A DNA stretch of 64,000 nucleotides from Algoriphagus boseongensis. Its GTDB lineage: Bacteria; Bacteroidota; Bacteroidia; Cytophagales; Cyclobacteriaceae. How positions within the stretch are numbered: the first letter of the stretch is position 1; each line of letters starts with the position of its first letter. The stretch lies in assembly GCF_004362805.1 (NCBI RefSeq), contig NZ_SNYF01000008.1:186001-250000 (forward strand). The letters are read 5' to 3'. The translations under genes were made by a program, and so were the position numbers. The notes below the pieces were generated by a model. It saw only the letters and a program-made list of their open reading frames with translations. It made no database searches and was not told where the DNA came from. Of this stretch, positions 45,918 to 55,238 are shown piece after piece.

Positions 45918-45946
45918 GTACGAAATACGAATTACGAAATACGAGA
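45918..45946. repeat. Intergenic TACGAAATACGA-type repeat
   Basis: tacgaaatacgaattacgaa and onward is a 9-10-base tandem of the family also at 10054, 21051 and 48355. It lies between cysS and the purH terminator. Confidence 0.6.
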
Positions 45947-46033
45947 TTAGAGAACCACAGTTCTAAACTGGGGGCAAAATAAACGATAATGCCGGTAATT
46001 TTTGGATAATCAAATTTGAAATACCTGAAATAC

Positions 46034-46067
46034 AAAAGACCTCCGATTCCATGGAACCAGAGGTCTT
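46034..46067 (-). terminator. Terminator after purH
   Basis: The 8-bp stem aagacctc (46036-46043) with gaggtctt (46060-46067) encloses an inner ttcc/ggaa pairing. It lies 33 bases beyond the purH stop, with only a short T run (ttttgta) on the minus strand. Confidence 0.6.
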
Positions 46068-46099
46068 GATACTAAAATCTAGCTACTTGATACTTCAAA

Positions 46100-47626
46100 T
46101 CAATGCTTGAAATGTCTAACTCCTGTCATCACCATGGACATTCCATGAGCATCACAGAAATCAATGCTGTCTTGATCTTTAATGGATCCTCCAGGCTGTA
46201 CTACCGCGGTAATTCCAGCCTGATGAGCGATCTCCACGCAGTCTGGGAAAGGGAAGAAGGCATCAGAAGCCATCACAGCACCCTTCAAATCAAAGCCAAA
46301 TTCTCCGGCTTTGGTGATCGCCTGACGAAGTGCGTCAACTCTGGAAGTCTGGCCTACGCCTGAGGCAAACAGTTGAGAATCGTTGCTCAAAACGATTGTA
46401 TTGGATTTGGTGTGCTTGCAGACTTTGGCTGCAAAAACTAAAGCGTCTAATTCTTTTTCAGATGGGGCCACTTTGGTTACTACTTTGAAATCAGCTTTGC
46501 TTTCTGTAGCCAAATCTTTGTCTTGTTCGATTACCCCGTTCAAAAGGGTTTTGATCATTTTAGTTCCTGGCAAAGCCATTTTCTGGCGAAGTAGGATTCT
46601 GTTTTTCTTTCCTTTTAAAACAGTCAAAGCCTCCTCAGTGAATTCAGGAGCAATCAAAACCTCGAAGAAAAGGGAATTCATTTCTTCAGCAGCAGCTTTG
46701 TCTACAGTTTGATTGGTCACCAAAACACCTCCAAATGCAGAAGTTGTGTCTGCTGCGAAAGCTTTTTGATAAGCCTCTTTTACTGTACTTGCAGTCGCAC
46801 AACCGCAGGCGTTGGTATGTTTAAGGATGGCAAAAGCAGTCTGTTCCGGGAATTCAGCAATTAAATTCACTGCGGCATCTACGTCGACCAGGTTATTATA
46901 GGAAAGTTCCTTGCCATTGAGCTGATCAAAAAGATCGTCCAGATTTCCGTAGAAATGCGCTGCCTGATGAGGATTTTCTCCGTAGCGAAGTGCTTTGGCT
47001 TGGTTCTCTGAAACTTTCAAAGCCGGAATATTTTCACTTCTGTTGAAATAGTTGAAAATATGGGTGTCGTAATTGGAAGACACTTGGAAGGCTTGAGCCG
47101 CAAAATATCTTCTGTCTTCAAGGGTTGTTCCGCCATCTTGAGCTTCCAATTTAGCTTCGAGTTCTCCGTATTGATCTTTGGAAGCAACGATGATTACGTC
47201 CTTGAAATTCTTAGCAGCAGCTCGGATCAGGGAGATTCCTCCGATGTCAATTTTCTCGATGATATCCGCTTCGGAAGCTCCAGAGGCTACGGTTTCCTCA
47301 AAAGGATACAAATCCACAATCACCAAATCAATCGCAGGAATATCATATTCGGCAGCTTGGCTTACATCACCCTCATTTTCTCTTCGGTAAAGGATCCCTC
47401 CAAAAACTTTAGGATGGAGGGTTTTTACCCGACCTCCGAAAATGGACGGATAAGAAGTTAATTCTTCCACTGGGATGACTTCGGCACCTTGTTCTTCAAT
47501 GAATTTTTGAGTGCCTCCAGTGGAATAAATTTTCACTCCGTGCTTTTTCAAAAGAGCGATAATAGGTTCAAGATTGTCCTTGTAAAAGACTGATATAAGC
47601 GCAGATTGTATTTTTTTGACAGCCAT
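46100..47626 (-). CDS. purH: Bifunctional AICAR formyltransferase / IMP cyclohydrolase
   Basis: A 508-residue enzyme for the last two steps of IMP synthesis. The N-terminal cyclohydrolase domain contains KKHGVKIYSTGGTQKFIEEQ near residue 27 and GGRVKTLHPKVFGGILYRR near 64. The C-terminal transformylase shows ALRYGENPHQAAHFYG near 212 and the catalytic KHTNACGCA near 266. Length and order are normal. It is monocistronic here. Confidence 0.97.
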   Translation of the reverse strand: MAVKKIQSALISVFYKDNLEPIIALLKKHGVKIYSTGGTQKFIEEQGAEVIPVEELTSYPSIFGGRVKTLHPKVFGGILYRRENEGDVSQAAEYDIPAIDLVIVDLYPFEETVASGASEADIIEKIDIGGISLIRAAAKNFKDVIIVASKDQYGELEAKLEAQDGGTTLEDRRYFAAQAFQVSSNYDTHIFNYFNRSENIPALKVSENQAKALRYGENPHQAAHFYGNLDDLFDQLNGKELSYNNLVDVDAAVNLIAEFPEQTAFAILKHTNACGCATASTVKEAYQKAFAADTTSAFGGVLVTNQTVDKAAAEEMNSLFFEVLIAPEFTEEALTVLKGKKNRILLRQKMALPGTKMIKTLLNGVIEQDKDLATESKADFKVVTKVAPSEKELDALVFAAKVCKHTKSNTIVLSNDSQLFASGVGQTSRVDALRQAITKAGEFGFDLKGAVMASDAFFPFPDCVEIAHQAGITAVVQPGGSIKDQDSIDFCDAHGMSMVMTGVRHFKH

Positions 47627-47766
47627 TTTTTAGATGGAAAGGTGAGAATTTCGAGAAGGTGCAAAGGTAGGAAAAAAGACCGGAAGGGGAAGGGTAAAAT
47701 GACAGATTAGCCGCTGATTGACTTGGTCTTTCTGGTCTTTTTGAGAAAATATCTATAAGCTTTTGC

Positions 47767-48312
47767 CTAATCTCTTTTCCTTAAAAAATGATTCTGGACG
47801 ATTTTATCAACGAAGAGAGTTGTCTTTTTGCATTCAAAAATCAATTTCTGATTCAGCTTTCCAAATAAAGGAAAGCCTCCTCCCAACAAAACTGGAATAA
47901 CCGTCACCACCATCTCGTCAATCAAATCCTCCTGAAGAAAGCTTTGGATAGTTTTACCGCCATCGATATACAATCGTCCAAGCCCTTTTCCATGGATATA
48001 GGCTAGGACTTCTCTGAGATTTCCTTTTACCAATTCAGCCTTCCCTTGGTACTTTTCTGGAATTTCATTTAAGGTATTACTTAGGACGAAAACTGGTTTT
48101 TGATAAGGCCAGTCTATATCAAATCCACAAACAGTCTCGAAAGTGGTTCTTCCCATGACCAAAGCATCGATCCCAGCAGTAAAGGAATAATACCCGGAAT
48201 CGATTTGGTTGATTTCCGGAAAGGTGTCCAGAAAGTCGATTTTTCCTTCTGAATCTGCTATATACCCATCCAAGCTCGTGGCAATAAAGACGCAGTTGCT
48301 GGTTTGCATCAT
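47767..48312 (-). CDS. Dihydrofolate-reductase-family (RibD C-terminal type) protein
   Basis: A 181-residue protein with the DHFR-like fold: NCVFIATSLDGYIADSEGKI near residue 6, IDALVMGRTTFETVCGF near 48 and YIDGGKTIQSFLQEDLIDEM near 116. These are features of small RibD-C-domain reductases; the exact reduced substrate is unknown, and true DHFR function (FolA) is less likely because the folate-site pattern is only partly kept. The upstream region carries the two intergenic repeats described separately. Confidence 0.85.
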   Translation of the reverse strand: MMQTSNCVFIATSLDGYIADSEGKIDFLDTFPEINQIDSGYYSFTAGIDALVMGRTTFETVCGFDIDWPYQKPVFVLSNTLNEIPEKYQGKAELVKGNLREVLAYIHGKGLGRLYIDGGKTIQSFLQEDLIDEMVVTVIPVLLGGGFPLFGKLNQKLIFECKKTTLFVDKIVQNHFLRKRD

Positions 48313-48354
48313 GTGTTTGTTTAATTTTAAAACTATTCCAAACCTCCGTATCCG

Positions 48355-48469
48355 GTATTTACGATTTATGATTTACCTAGTACCGACCTCGATCAGATCA
48401 CGGTCTTCTTGTTTCTTCTGACTTCGCTCTTCGGTCTTCGGTCTTCCCACATCCTACATCGGACTTCCA
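48355..48469. repeat. Intergenic repeats between the DHFR-like gene and purN
   Basis: tatttacgatttatgattta (48355-48376) belongs to the TACGATTTACGA family. It is followed at 48412-48460 by a C/T-rich run of ttcggtc-like heptamers (cttcggtcttcggtcttccc). Nothing codes here. Confidence 0.55.
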
Positions 48470-49030
48470 TCATCCTAACAAACTGTCAATTACCTCTGGG
48501 AAATAGCGATGTTCCAAAGCATGTACTTTTTGGGCAATGGTTTCCGGAGTGTCTTCAGCACTGAGGGAGGTAGCTGCCTGAAAAATGATTTTTCCCTCGT
48601 CGTAATGCTCATTGACCAAGTGAATGGTGATTCCGGTTTCTGTATCTCCACCAGCTTTTACGGCCTCATGCACATGCATGCCATACATGCCTTTTCCTCC
48701 ATATTTTGGAAGTAGTGCAGGGTGGATATTAACCATTCGATTGGGAAAAGCCCGAATCAGTTCATCTGGAATTTTGAGTAAAAAACCCGCCAATATCACC
48801 CAATCGATTTTTTCCTCCTGAAGTTTGGAAAGCAAGACTCCCGCTTCCATTTCTTTTCTGGAAAAAGTAAAGGTCGGAACTCCGAATTTCTTGGCTCGCT
48901 CGAGGACAAAAGCATCTGACTTATTGGAGGCCACAAGGGCAATTTCCCCTTTGGAGGAATTTTGGAAGTGCTCCATTATTTTTTCGGCATTGCTGCCGCT
49001 GCCGGAGGCAAGGATGGCGAGGCGTTTCAA
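48470..49030 (-). CDS. purN: Phosphoribosylglycinamide formyltransferase
   Basis: A 186-residue enzyme that formylates GAR in purine synthesis using 10-formyl-tetrahydrofolate. The GAR-phosphate loop GSGSNAEKIMEHF lies at residues 10-22, the active Asn-His pair in NIHPALLPKYGGKGMYG near 100, and DTETGITIHLVNEHYDEGKII near 130 holds the catalytic Asp. Length is normal. With purH at 46100-47626 it makes two purine genes close together, though not in one operon. Confidence 0.96.
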   Translation of the reverse strand: MKRLAILASGSGSNAEKIMEHFQNSSKGEIALVASNKSDAFVLERAKKFGVPTFTFSRKEMEAGVLLSKLQEEKIDWVILAGFLLKIPDELIRAFPNRMVNIHPALLPKYGGKGMYGMHVHEAVKAGGDTETGITIHLVNEHYDEGKIIFQAATSLSAEDTPETIAQKVHALEHRYFPEVIDSLLG

Positions 49031-49096
49031 GGGATTGGGATTTGTAGATTTCCTCCAAAAATAAAAGGTCCTGTGGTTTTCCTTCTAGAAATGCAT

Positions 49097-49123
49097 AAAA
49101 AAAGCGGATCCTGGGGAACCGCT
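49097..49123 (-). terminator. Terminator after the ROK kinase gene
   Basis: A 9-base stem with one mismatch (49103-49111 with 49115-49123) is followed on the minus strand by a T run from 49102 down to 49097. It lies 36 bases beyond the ROK stop. Confidence 0.8.
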
Positions 49124-49158
49124 CTTTTTGACTTACTAAACCAACTTTTAATTTTTTT

Positions 49159-50019
49159 CTATGCTTCGACTTTAATTTCCTCGGTGTCTACCAAGGCCAC
49201 AGCACCGTGAATGGCTGTTTCATCCAATTCAGAAATAAGAATTTTTAGATTTTCTAAAACTGTGGGATAAGAAAAAGTCTGCAAGGTTTCGTACATGGAC
49301 TTTTTGAATAAAGGGAAAGTCTTCCGGATGGATCCACCAAGGATTATTGCTTCCGGTGCCAAGGCGTAGAGAATAGTTTTCAATAATTCTCCCAAGTGAT
49401 GCCCAAATTCATCAAATGCTTTTTGGGCTTCTGCATCACCGGTCAAAGCCAGTTTTGCAAGGGCCTTTGGTTTGCTATGGTAAAAGTTTTGAAAAAACTT
49501 CCCACTGCAATAGTATTCGTAATTATGGTCCAGATAGGGAGCGCTACACCATTCTCCTGCAGCTGAAAATGAGCCTGAGTACAGATGGCCATTGATTACA
49601 ATTCCCCCTCCGGTTCCGGTTCCTAAAGTAATTCCAACCAGATTTTTGAATGGTTTGCCGACTCCATATTTATGGACTCCAATGGCAAAGCAGTTTGCAT
49701 CGTTATTGATAAAGACCGGCTTTTGGAATTTTGTAGTCAGATACTTTTTCAATTCCACATGCTGGAAAGAGGGTATGTTTGACAAACCCAAAACAATTCC
49801 CTGTTTGGTATCTACCAGTCCGGGAATTCCGATTCCAATTCCTATCAATTCATGGTATTCATAGGTATGGATAAAATCTGCAATGGTTTGGAGTATGTAT
49901 TCCTGTGATTCATGGGCTGGGGTAGGAATAGATCGGATGTCTTCCAAATGTCCATTCACTAACACACCGCCTTTAATCCCGGTGCCTCCTATATCCAATC
50001 CTAAAATGGCCTTTTGCAT
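49159..50019 (-). CDS. ROK-family sugar kinase
   Basis: A 286-residue ROK protein without a DNA-binding domain, so an enzyme rather than a repressor. AILGLDIGGTGIKGGVLVNG at residues 4-23 is the ATP loop, GIGIGIPGLVDTKQGI near 62, NNDANCFAIG near 104 holds the catalytic Asp, and GITLGTGTGGGIVINGHLY near 128 the second phosphate motif. The usual ROK zinc-Cys cluster is not seen. Glucose or an amino sugar is the likely substrate. It lies after nagB-PIG-L on the same strand, hinting at N-acetylglucosamine or glucosamine use. Confidence 0.88.
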   Translation of the reverse strand: MQKAILGLDIGGTGIKGGVLVNGHLEDIRSIPTPAHESQEYILQTIADFIHTYEYHELIGIGIGIPGLVDTKQGIVLGLSNIPSFQHVELKKYLTTKFQKPVFINNDANCFAIGVHKYGVGKPFKNLVGITLGTGTGGGIVINGHLYSGSFSAAGEWCSAPYLDHNYEYYCSGKFFQNFYHSKPKALAKLALTGDAEAQKAFDEFGHHLGELLKTILYALAPEAIILGGSIRKTFPLFKKSMYETLQTFSYPTVLENLKILISELDETAIHGAVALVDTEEIKVEA

Positions 50020-50112
50020 AGGCTCTGGGTTATTTTGGGTTATAATATGGTTTTAAAATAGAAAGCGGCCGGTAATTCCGGCAGCTTTCTAACATAGGTT
50101 TGTGGGTATGTA

Positions 50113-52440
50113 TTAAAGCATTCCTTCTATGGACTTTTCCAATTCCCTTGCTGTGGCCAAGAACTCATCCACACTCATATCTCTAAAGAAGATCAAACCA
50201 TGGCTGGCTCGAACTTTTGCTCTTTCATGTAGGTAGAAGTAGTTTTTCCCTAACAAAAGCTGGATGTCATTTAGCTGACCCACCCAAGTTCGTTTTGCAA
50301 CGGTACTGAACTTTCCATTATGGGAATAGCTCGGGAAGGAAGCATTGACCTGGCTTAGGTAGCAATTGGCAAAGGAATCCTCCATCACGGACATGTCTCC
50401 TAAGGATACTGGCACGATGACATTAGCCTCATGTGGTTCAAATTTGAACCAAACATTTCGATAGCCGATGATTCTCAGTTTGCTGGTATCATGTTCTTCT
50501 CCCCATTTTTTGACTGCAGCTGCAGTAGCCTGCAAGACTTTGTAGTGAGTGTCAGGACCAGAACCCTCCGGATCGAGCGTCAAGCTAATCTTTGTAGGTT
50601 TGATTTTGCGGAACATTTCCACAATTGGTTCCACATCTCTGGTTTTATCCGGTTGCTCGGTGAAAATATCTCCAGTGTAGAAGCCCAATCTAAGGTGGTG
50701 TACATTTTTCACCTGTACTCCAAAATGCGCCCAAACCAATTCCTCCTCAAACTCCCGGATCATGCCTTTAAGTTTTTGGATTTTGGATGGGTTCTTTTCC
50801 CCATCATAGGAATTTCTCAAAATGCTGATCACATCGTTGATGGTTTCTCTTAGCTGAGATTTGTTTTTTATTCCCCAGATAATCACCAAAGCTCGGATCA
50901 CTCGGTGAGAAAGCCCTCTCTTTCGGGCATCTGCATTTTCCGAGGCTACATTTGTTAAGAAATGATAGACATCTTTGTCGGTCTTAAGGCTGTAACCAAT
51001 TTCAAAGAAGTCCTCATAATTGACCATTTGGATTTTTCCCTCATCCAATAATTTTCGGGTGTAGATTAAGGTATCAATTACAAAGGTGTTGGTTACCGCG
51101 GTGAATCCAGAAGTCAAAACCGAAAAATGAGCTTTATTACTTGGCTCGTGGAGCTGGTTGGTAATATGAGGAAGAATCCCCAAGGAAATATCGTCATGGT
51201 GAGGTCCAGTGTGAAGTAGCACCTCATTGCTCTCTTGCTCCAGACCTTTTGTTAGCTTGGATTCAATGTTTTTCATTACTTGACTGACCGTTTCTTCCGA
51301 TAAATCCGGGATCAGCTTAGTGTATTTGTCAGCCTTGAGGTCAGCCAATTTGACGCGGTGACCATACTTGTTTAATTTCTTGCAAAGTTCAATGACCGCT
51401 CTTTCTGTCTTCTCGAAGGTCCATTCCCCCTTTTGATAATAGGAGTCCATGGAATCGGTCAATTTTACCGCGGCTCCTTTGGTGAGGTAGAATCGGCCAT
51501 TCTTTAATTTTTGGAGAACAGTGGCAGGATAGACATTATTCATTGGAGTTTCCAAAGAATCTTTTACAATTCCTGCCTTGGCTTCACCGGCTGCAATGAT
51601 GATTCCCACCGCATCTTTATTGTAAACTATGGTATCCAAACCTATGGTGATTACCAATCTGTTGGCCGAGACTTCAATCCCGCCCAAGTCACCTGCAGCA
51701 ACCGCCTGGGTTTCAAAGTTGGTTTCAGTCAATCGGGTTACTGAATAAAGGTGAGAACCGCGGGTGTTGAAGGCAATATGACCATCTGGTCCGATTCCTC
51801 CCAAGAAAAATCCGATTCCACCTTTGTCTCTGATTTTTTGCTCATACTCCCCGCACCACTGATCGATCATATAGATCGAGGTTTGTTGGAGCTTCTCTAA
51901 GTCATTGACTGGTTCACGGAATCTTAGGGAAAGGTCTACTTTTAGGTCTGGGAATATCTCACTGAAATGCTTCCCTTCTGCCAAAGGAATTTCGTCCGAA
52001 TTGATCAGGATGGCTTTTTCTTTAGAAAGCCCAAATCCCTGTAAATAGAACTTATTGACATAGTCAAAAAAGCTGTTGTGCTGCTTGGAGGAAATAGGAT
52101 AAAACTCATCGATTTGCACAAAGGTCAAGTCCTTAAGGACAGGCTTTTTGGTAGTTCCCAAGCCATATTTTTCACGAATTTCTTTTCCTTTCTTGCTATC
52201 CCAGTTTTCCAATAAATACTGAGTCCATTTGATAAAAAACTCTGGAGTTTTTCCTGTTGGAAGGCTTATTACTCCCTCAGGATTGGCGGCTGCCCATTCT
52301 AAAAATCGGCAAGCTGTCAGGAGACCTAGTTTTGGAAAGTTATCGACCATCAAGTAAGGAATCAGGGTCGAGATTTTTTCTACTCCAGATTCTGTGAGGA
52401 AGGCCTTTTCAACTTCGGAGAGGGGATACTTGCTGAGCAT
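50113..52440 (-). CDS. nagB: Glucosamine-6-phosphate deaminase fused to a PIG-L/LmbE-like deacetylase domain
   Basis: A 775-residue protein, about three times a normal NagB. The first part (to about residue 380) is a sugar-phosphate deaminase with VISLPTGKTPEFFIKW near 57, FVQIDEFYPIS near 110 and GGIGPDGHIAFNTRGS near 215. The second part (about 400-775) shows LLHTGPHHDDISLGILPHI, a PIG-L/LmbE-type zinc motif (P-H-H-D-D in place of P-H-P-D-D). The deaminase converts glucosamine-6-phosphate to fructose-6-phosphate and ammonia; the second domain could remove an acetyl group first. Comparable fusions occur in Bacteroidota. Preceded by a palindrome-bearing A/T-rich promoter region. Confidence 0.9.
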   Translation of the reverse strand: MLSKYPLSEVEKAFLTESGVEKISTLIPYLMVDNFPKLGLLTACRFLEWAAANPEGVISLPTGKTPEFFIKWTQYLLENWDSKKGKEIREKYGLGTTKKPVLKDLTFVQIDEFYPISSKQHNSFFDYVNKFYLQGFGLSKEKAILINSDEIPLAEGKHFSEIFPDLKVDLSLRFREPVNDLEKLQQTSIYMIDQWCGEYEQKIRDKGGIGFFLGGIGPDGHIAFNTRGSHLYSVTRLTETNFETQAVAAGDLGGIEVSANRLVITIGLDTIVYNKDAVGIIIAAGEAKAGIVKDSLETPMNNVYPATVLQKLKNGRFYLTKGAAVKLTDSMDSYYQKGEWTFEKTERAVIELCKKLNKYGHRVKLADLKADKYTKLIPDLSEETVSQVMKNIESKLTKGLEQESNEVLLHTGPHHDDISLGILPHITNQLHEPSNKAHFSVLTSGFTAVTNTFVIDTLIYTRKLLDEGKIQMVNYEDFFEIGYSLKTDKDVYHFLTNVASENADARKRGLSHRVIRALVIIWGIKNKSQLRETINDVISILRNSYDGEKNPSKIQKLKGMIREFEEELVWAHFGVQVKNVHHLRLGFYTGDIFTEQPDKTRDVEPIVEMFRKIKPTKISLTLDPEGSGPDTHYKVLQATAAAVKKWGEEHDTSKLRIIGYRNVWFKFEPHEANVIVPVSLGDMSVMEDSFANCYLSQVNASFPSYSHNGKFSTVAKRTWVGQLNDIQLLLGKNYFYLHERAKVRASHGLIFFRDMSVDEFLATARELEKSIEGML

Positions 52441-52582
52441 AATGAACAGACAGGTTAGGGTATAAGATTTATTGTTAAGGTTTTGATTTCCGATTTTTCA
52501 AGAGTTCAATTCCTTGTTTTCCAAACAATGTATTGAGTCCTCATTTTTAGCAGAAATAAATTCCGGGTTTAGCCCGAGAAAC

Positions 52583-52600
52583 TTCAATTTATAAATTGAA
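52583..52600. promoter_or_regulatory. 18-bp perfect palindrome upstream of nagB
   Basis: ttcaatttataaattgaa is a perfect 18-base palindrome 143 bases before the nagB start in an A/T-rich, gene-free 236-base gap. It could be a repressor operator (GntR or LacI type) or a cruciform-prone site. Confidence 0.4.
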
Positions 52601-52676
52601 ACAAAATTAAAAAAGTTTATTTAATAAAAAACAACTTTTATAAAAATTTTTAAAAAGTATCTAAAGAACAGAGAAA

Positions 52677-54131
52677 TTATAGTGTTCGGGTAAAGGAAAT
52701 CCGGATCCTTGCCTGGAATTCTTCAATAACTTTAAAGATTTCCACCAAGGTTACTTGCTGAACTTTGGTGAGATCACTGACTAGAAGATAATTTTTTGGC
52801 TTATTTCCTTTTTCCAAAATGGAAAGAGCCTGACTCTCTAATCTAAGATTCATTAAATATTCAAAAGCATGGGTGAGCTCTTGCACCTCTTTTCGGGTAA
52901 AAATCCCCTTGGATTCTAAAAGCTGAATCCGCTGAATTGTTCCTGTTTCCAAAATACTATGCTTCAAAGCATAAACTCGAGCCAAGTCCACAATCGGACG
53001 CATCGTTTTTTTCAGGTTGATTTGCTTTTCCCCATCAATTTCCTCGGTTTTGATCCTTTTAAAAAAAGTCAGGGGAGGCTCATATTGAAGTGCATTGTGA
53101 CCAAGACTGACAAAAAACCGCTCTGGAGCCCTCTCCATCAGGTCTGCCATGTGCGATTTGAGCTCATCCAAAAGTGAAAGCTCACCAAAGATCGCCCGGC
53201 AGTCAAAAAATGTGGAATAATTCATGGCGGTCTCTTGGGAAGCATCCGAGACCCAAGTGTCATAGTTTCTTTTCCAATGAGAAAGAGAATGAGTCCATTT
53301 AGGATTCATAGCCATCAATTCTCCTTCACAAAAATCAATTCCAATTTGATTTAAGGCAGTGGAAACACGGGTGGCAAAATCCAAAAAGTAAGCCCGAACT
53401 TCTTCCCGGTGCTCATTGGCTTTGTCTTCATAGATTATGGCATTGTCCTGATCTGTTTTGAGCGTTAATTCTCCCCTTCCTTCGCTTCCAAAAACAATGA
53501 AAACAAACTTTGCAGGAGTAGGACCGAGTTCTTTGATTACCCGCTCAATTACTCGTTGAGTGATGGTATCAGCTACAGTGGTGATGATTTGATTCACATT
53601 AGCGGCTTTCATTCCACGGCTGATCAGGAGGTGGATCAATTCCGGCATGCGAACCCACTTGTCCTGCAATTCAGCTATATGCCGAGCTTCTTTTACGGAT
53701 TGGATAAACATAAAAGGTCCTTGGCTCTGCTCGGTAAGGATTTTGGTACGGCTCACCCAACCGGTATACCCCTCATTTCCTTTTACCAAAAGGTATCTGG
53801 CTTTAGTTCGAAACATCAATAAAAGTGCTTCTACCAAGGATGATTCAGGATCGATAGAAATTAACTCAGTTTCATGGATCTGATCTACAGAAATATCAGG
53901 AGAAAGTCCTTTTGCGAGAACCTTGTCCCTTAAAGTCAGGTCTGTGATGTAGCCGATGATGTGATTTTGATCCTCACCTATAAATAAACAGCTCACTTGC
54001 TCAGCAGCCATTTGTCTTGCGCAATCACCTACACTTGAATTCGGGTGAGCTATCCGAATACTCCTTACCTGAAGGTCTTTGATTTTTTTGGAGTAAAACT
54101 GATCCGAAAAGTGAATAGCTGATTGCTGCAT
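52677..54131 (-). CDS. CBS-domain protein with DUF294 nucleotidyltransferase-like domain
   Basis: A 484-residue cytoplasmic protein starting at ATG 54131 (MQQSAIHFSD). Two CBS motifs span about residues 15-140 (IRIAHPNSSVGDCARQMAAE and LISIDPESSLVEALLLMF). The DUF294 nucleotidyltransferase region follows with FIVFGSEGRGELTLKTDQDN near 212 (the G-S then D-x-D pattern), and a helical DUF294 C-terminal domain ends the protein. CBS pairs usually bind adenosine nucleotides; the middle domain may modify a partner protein. Such proteins are often annotated as putative signal transduction. No obvious partner (for example a PolC-like exonuclease) is adjacent. Confidence 0.88.
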   Translation of the reverse strand: MQQSAIHFSDQFYSKKIKDLQVRSIRIAHPNSSVGDCARQMAAEQVSCLFIGEDQNHIIGYITDLTLRDKVLAKGLSPDISVDQIHETELISIDPESSLVEALLLMFRTKARYLLVKGNEGYTGWVSRTKILTEQSQGPFMFIQSVKEARHIAELQDKWVRMPELIHLLISRGMKAANVNQIITTVADTITQRVIERVIKELGPTPAKFVFIVFGSEGRGELTLKTDQDNAIIYEDKANEHREEVRAYFLDFATRVSTALNQIGIDFCEGELMAMNPKWTHSLSHWKRNYDTWVSDASQETAMNYSTFFDCRAIFGELSLLDELKSHMADLMERAPERFFVSLGHNALQYEPPLTFFKRIKTEEIDGEKQINLKKTMRPIVDLARVYALKHSILETGTIQRIQLLESKGIFTRKEVQELTHAFEYLMNLRLESQALSILEKGNKPKNYLLVSDLTKVQQVTLVEIFKVIEEFQARIRISFTRTL

Positions 54132-54164
54132 AGATTGAAAATACAAAATCAAAAGTGAAAAAGA

Positions 54165-54204
54165 CTAAAAAAAAACCGCTCCGAAATTATTTTCGGAGCG
54201 GTTT
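54165..54204 (-). terminator. Terminator after sucD
   Basis: A perfect 14-bp stem (54173-54186 with 54191-54204) with loop ttat is followed on the minus strand by a run of T (A run at 54165-54175). It lies 37 bases past the sucD stop. Confidence 0.9.
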
Positions 54205-54241
54205 GTATTGATTTTAGATAATGATCTCCTATGGGATAAAC

Positions 54242-55123
54242 TTAAGCGTTCACTCCAAGAGCTTTTGCCATAGTAGCACCGATTTCGGCTGGAGATTCTA
54301 CCACGTGGATTCCATTTTCTCTCATGATTCTCATTTTAGCAGCAGCGGTATCGTCAGCTCCACCGATGATTGCACCGGCATGGCCCATTCTTCTACCTGG
54401 AGGTGCTGTTTGTCCAGCGATGAATCCTACGACTGGCTTCTTGTTTCCATTTGCTCTGATCCACTTTGCAGCTTCTGCTTCGTAGTTTCCACCGATTTCA
54501 CCGATCATGACGATTGCATCAGTTTCAGGATCATTCATCAACATTTCTACAGCTTGCTTGGTGGAAGTTCCAATGATAGGATCTCCTCCGATACCAATAG
54601 CAGTAGAAACTCCCAATCCTGCCTTAGCAACCTGATCAGCTGCTTCGTAAGTCAAGGTTCCTGACTTGGAAACGATGCCAATTCTACCTGATTTGAACAC
54701 AAATCCTGGCATGATTCCGACTTTGGCTTCACCCGGAGTGATTACGCCTGGGCAGTTTGGTCCGATCAAAACACAACCTCTTTCTTTGATATAAGGCTTG
54801 GCTTTCATCATATCTGCTACCGGAATGCCTTCTGTGATAGCGATAATCACCTTAATTCCCGCATCAGCAGCTTCCATGATTGCATCCGCTGCAAAAGCCG
54901 GTGGAACAAAAATGATGGAAGTATCGGCACCAGTATTCTGAACGGCCTCTTCCACTGAATTAAACACGGGTCTTTCCAAATGCGTGGAGCCACCTTTTCC
55001 TGGAGTCACACCTCCAACTACATTGGTTCCATACTCTATCATTTGTTGGGCGTGAAACGAACCTTCCGAACCGGTAAATCCTTGGACGATTACCTTAGAA
55101 TTTTTATTTACTAGTACACTCAT
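54242..55123 (-). CDS. sucD: Succinyl-CoA synthetase alpha subunit
   Basis: A 293-residue protein starting at ATG 55123 ([16 protein letters not shown]); the longer frame to 55330 would run into the divergent kinase gene. [20 protein letters not shown] near residue 14 binds Co[21 protein letters not shown] near 123 is a family block, and [13 protein letters not shown] near 241 carries the phosphorylated His. It acts with SucB-side SucC (not in this window) in the citrate cycle, making ATP or GTP from succinyl-CoA. Monocistronic. Confidence 0.97.
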   Translation of the reverse strand: MSVLVNKNSKVIVQGFTGSEGSFHAQQMIEYGTNVVGGVTPGKGGSTHLERPVFNSVEEAVQNTGADTSIIFVPPAFAADAIMEAADAGIKVIIAITEGIPVADMMKAKPYIKERGCVLIGPNCPGVITPGEAKVGIMPGFVFKSGRIGIVSKSGTLTYEAADQVAKAGLGVSTAIGIGGDPIIGTSTKQAVEMLMNDPETDAIVMIGEIGGNYEAEAAKWIRANGNKKPVVGFIAGQTAPPGRRMGHAGAIIGGADDTAAAKMRIMRENGIHVVESPAEIGATMAKALGVNA

Positions 55124-55238
55124 CGATGCGCTTATTAAAGTTTGGCACAAAAATAAAAGAAACCACCCGCTGACAAAAGAAAACAGCAACAATCTCCAAG
55201 GAATTTGGGATGCGGAATCTTTTCCTAATTTTATCCTC

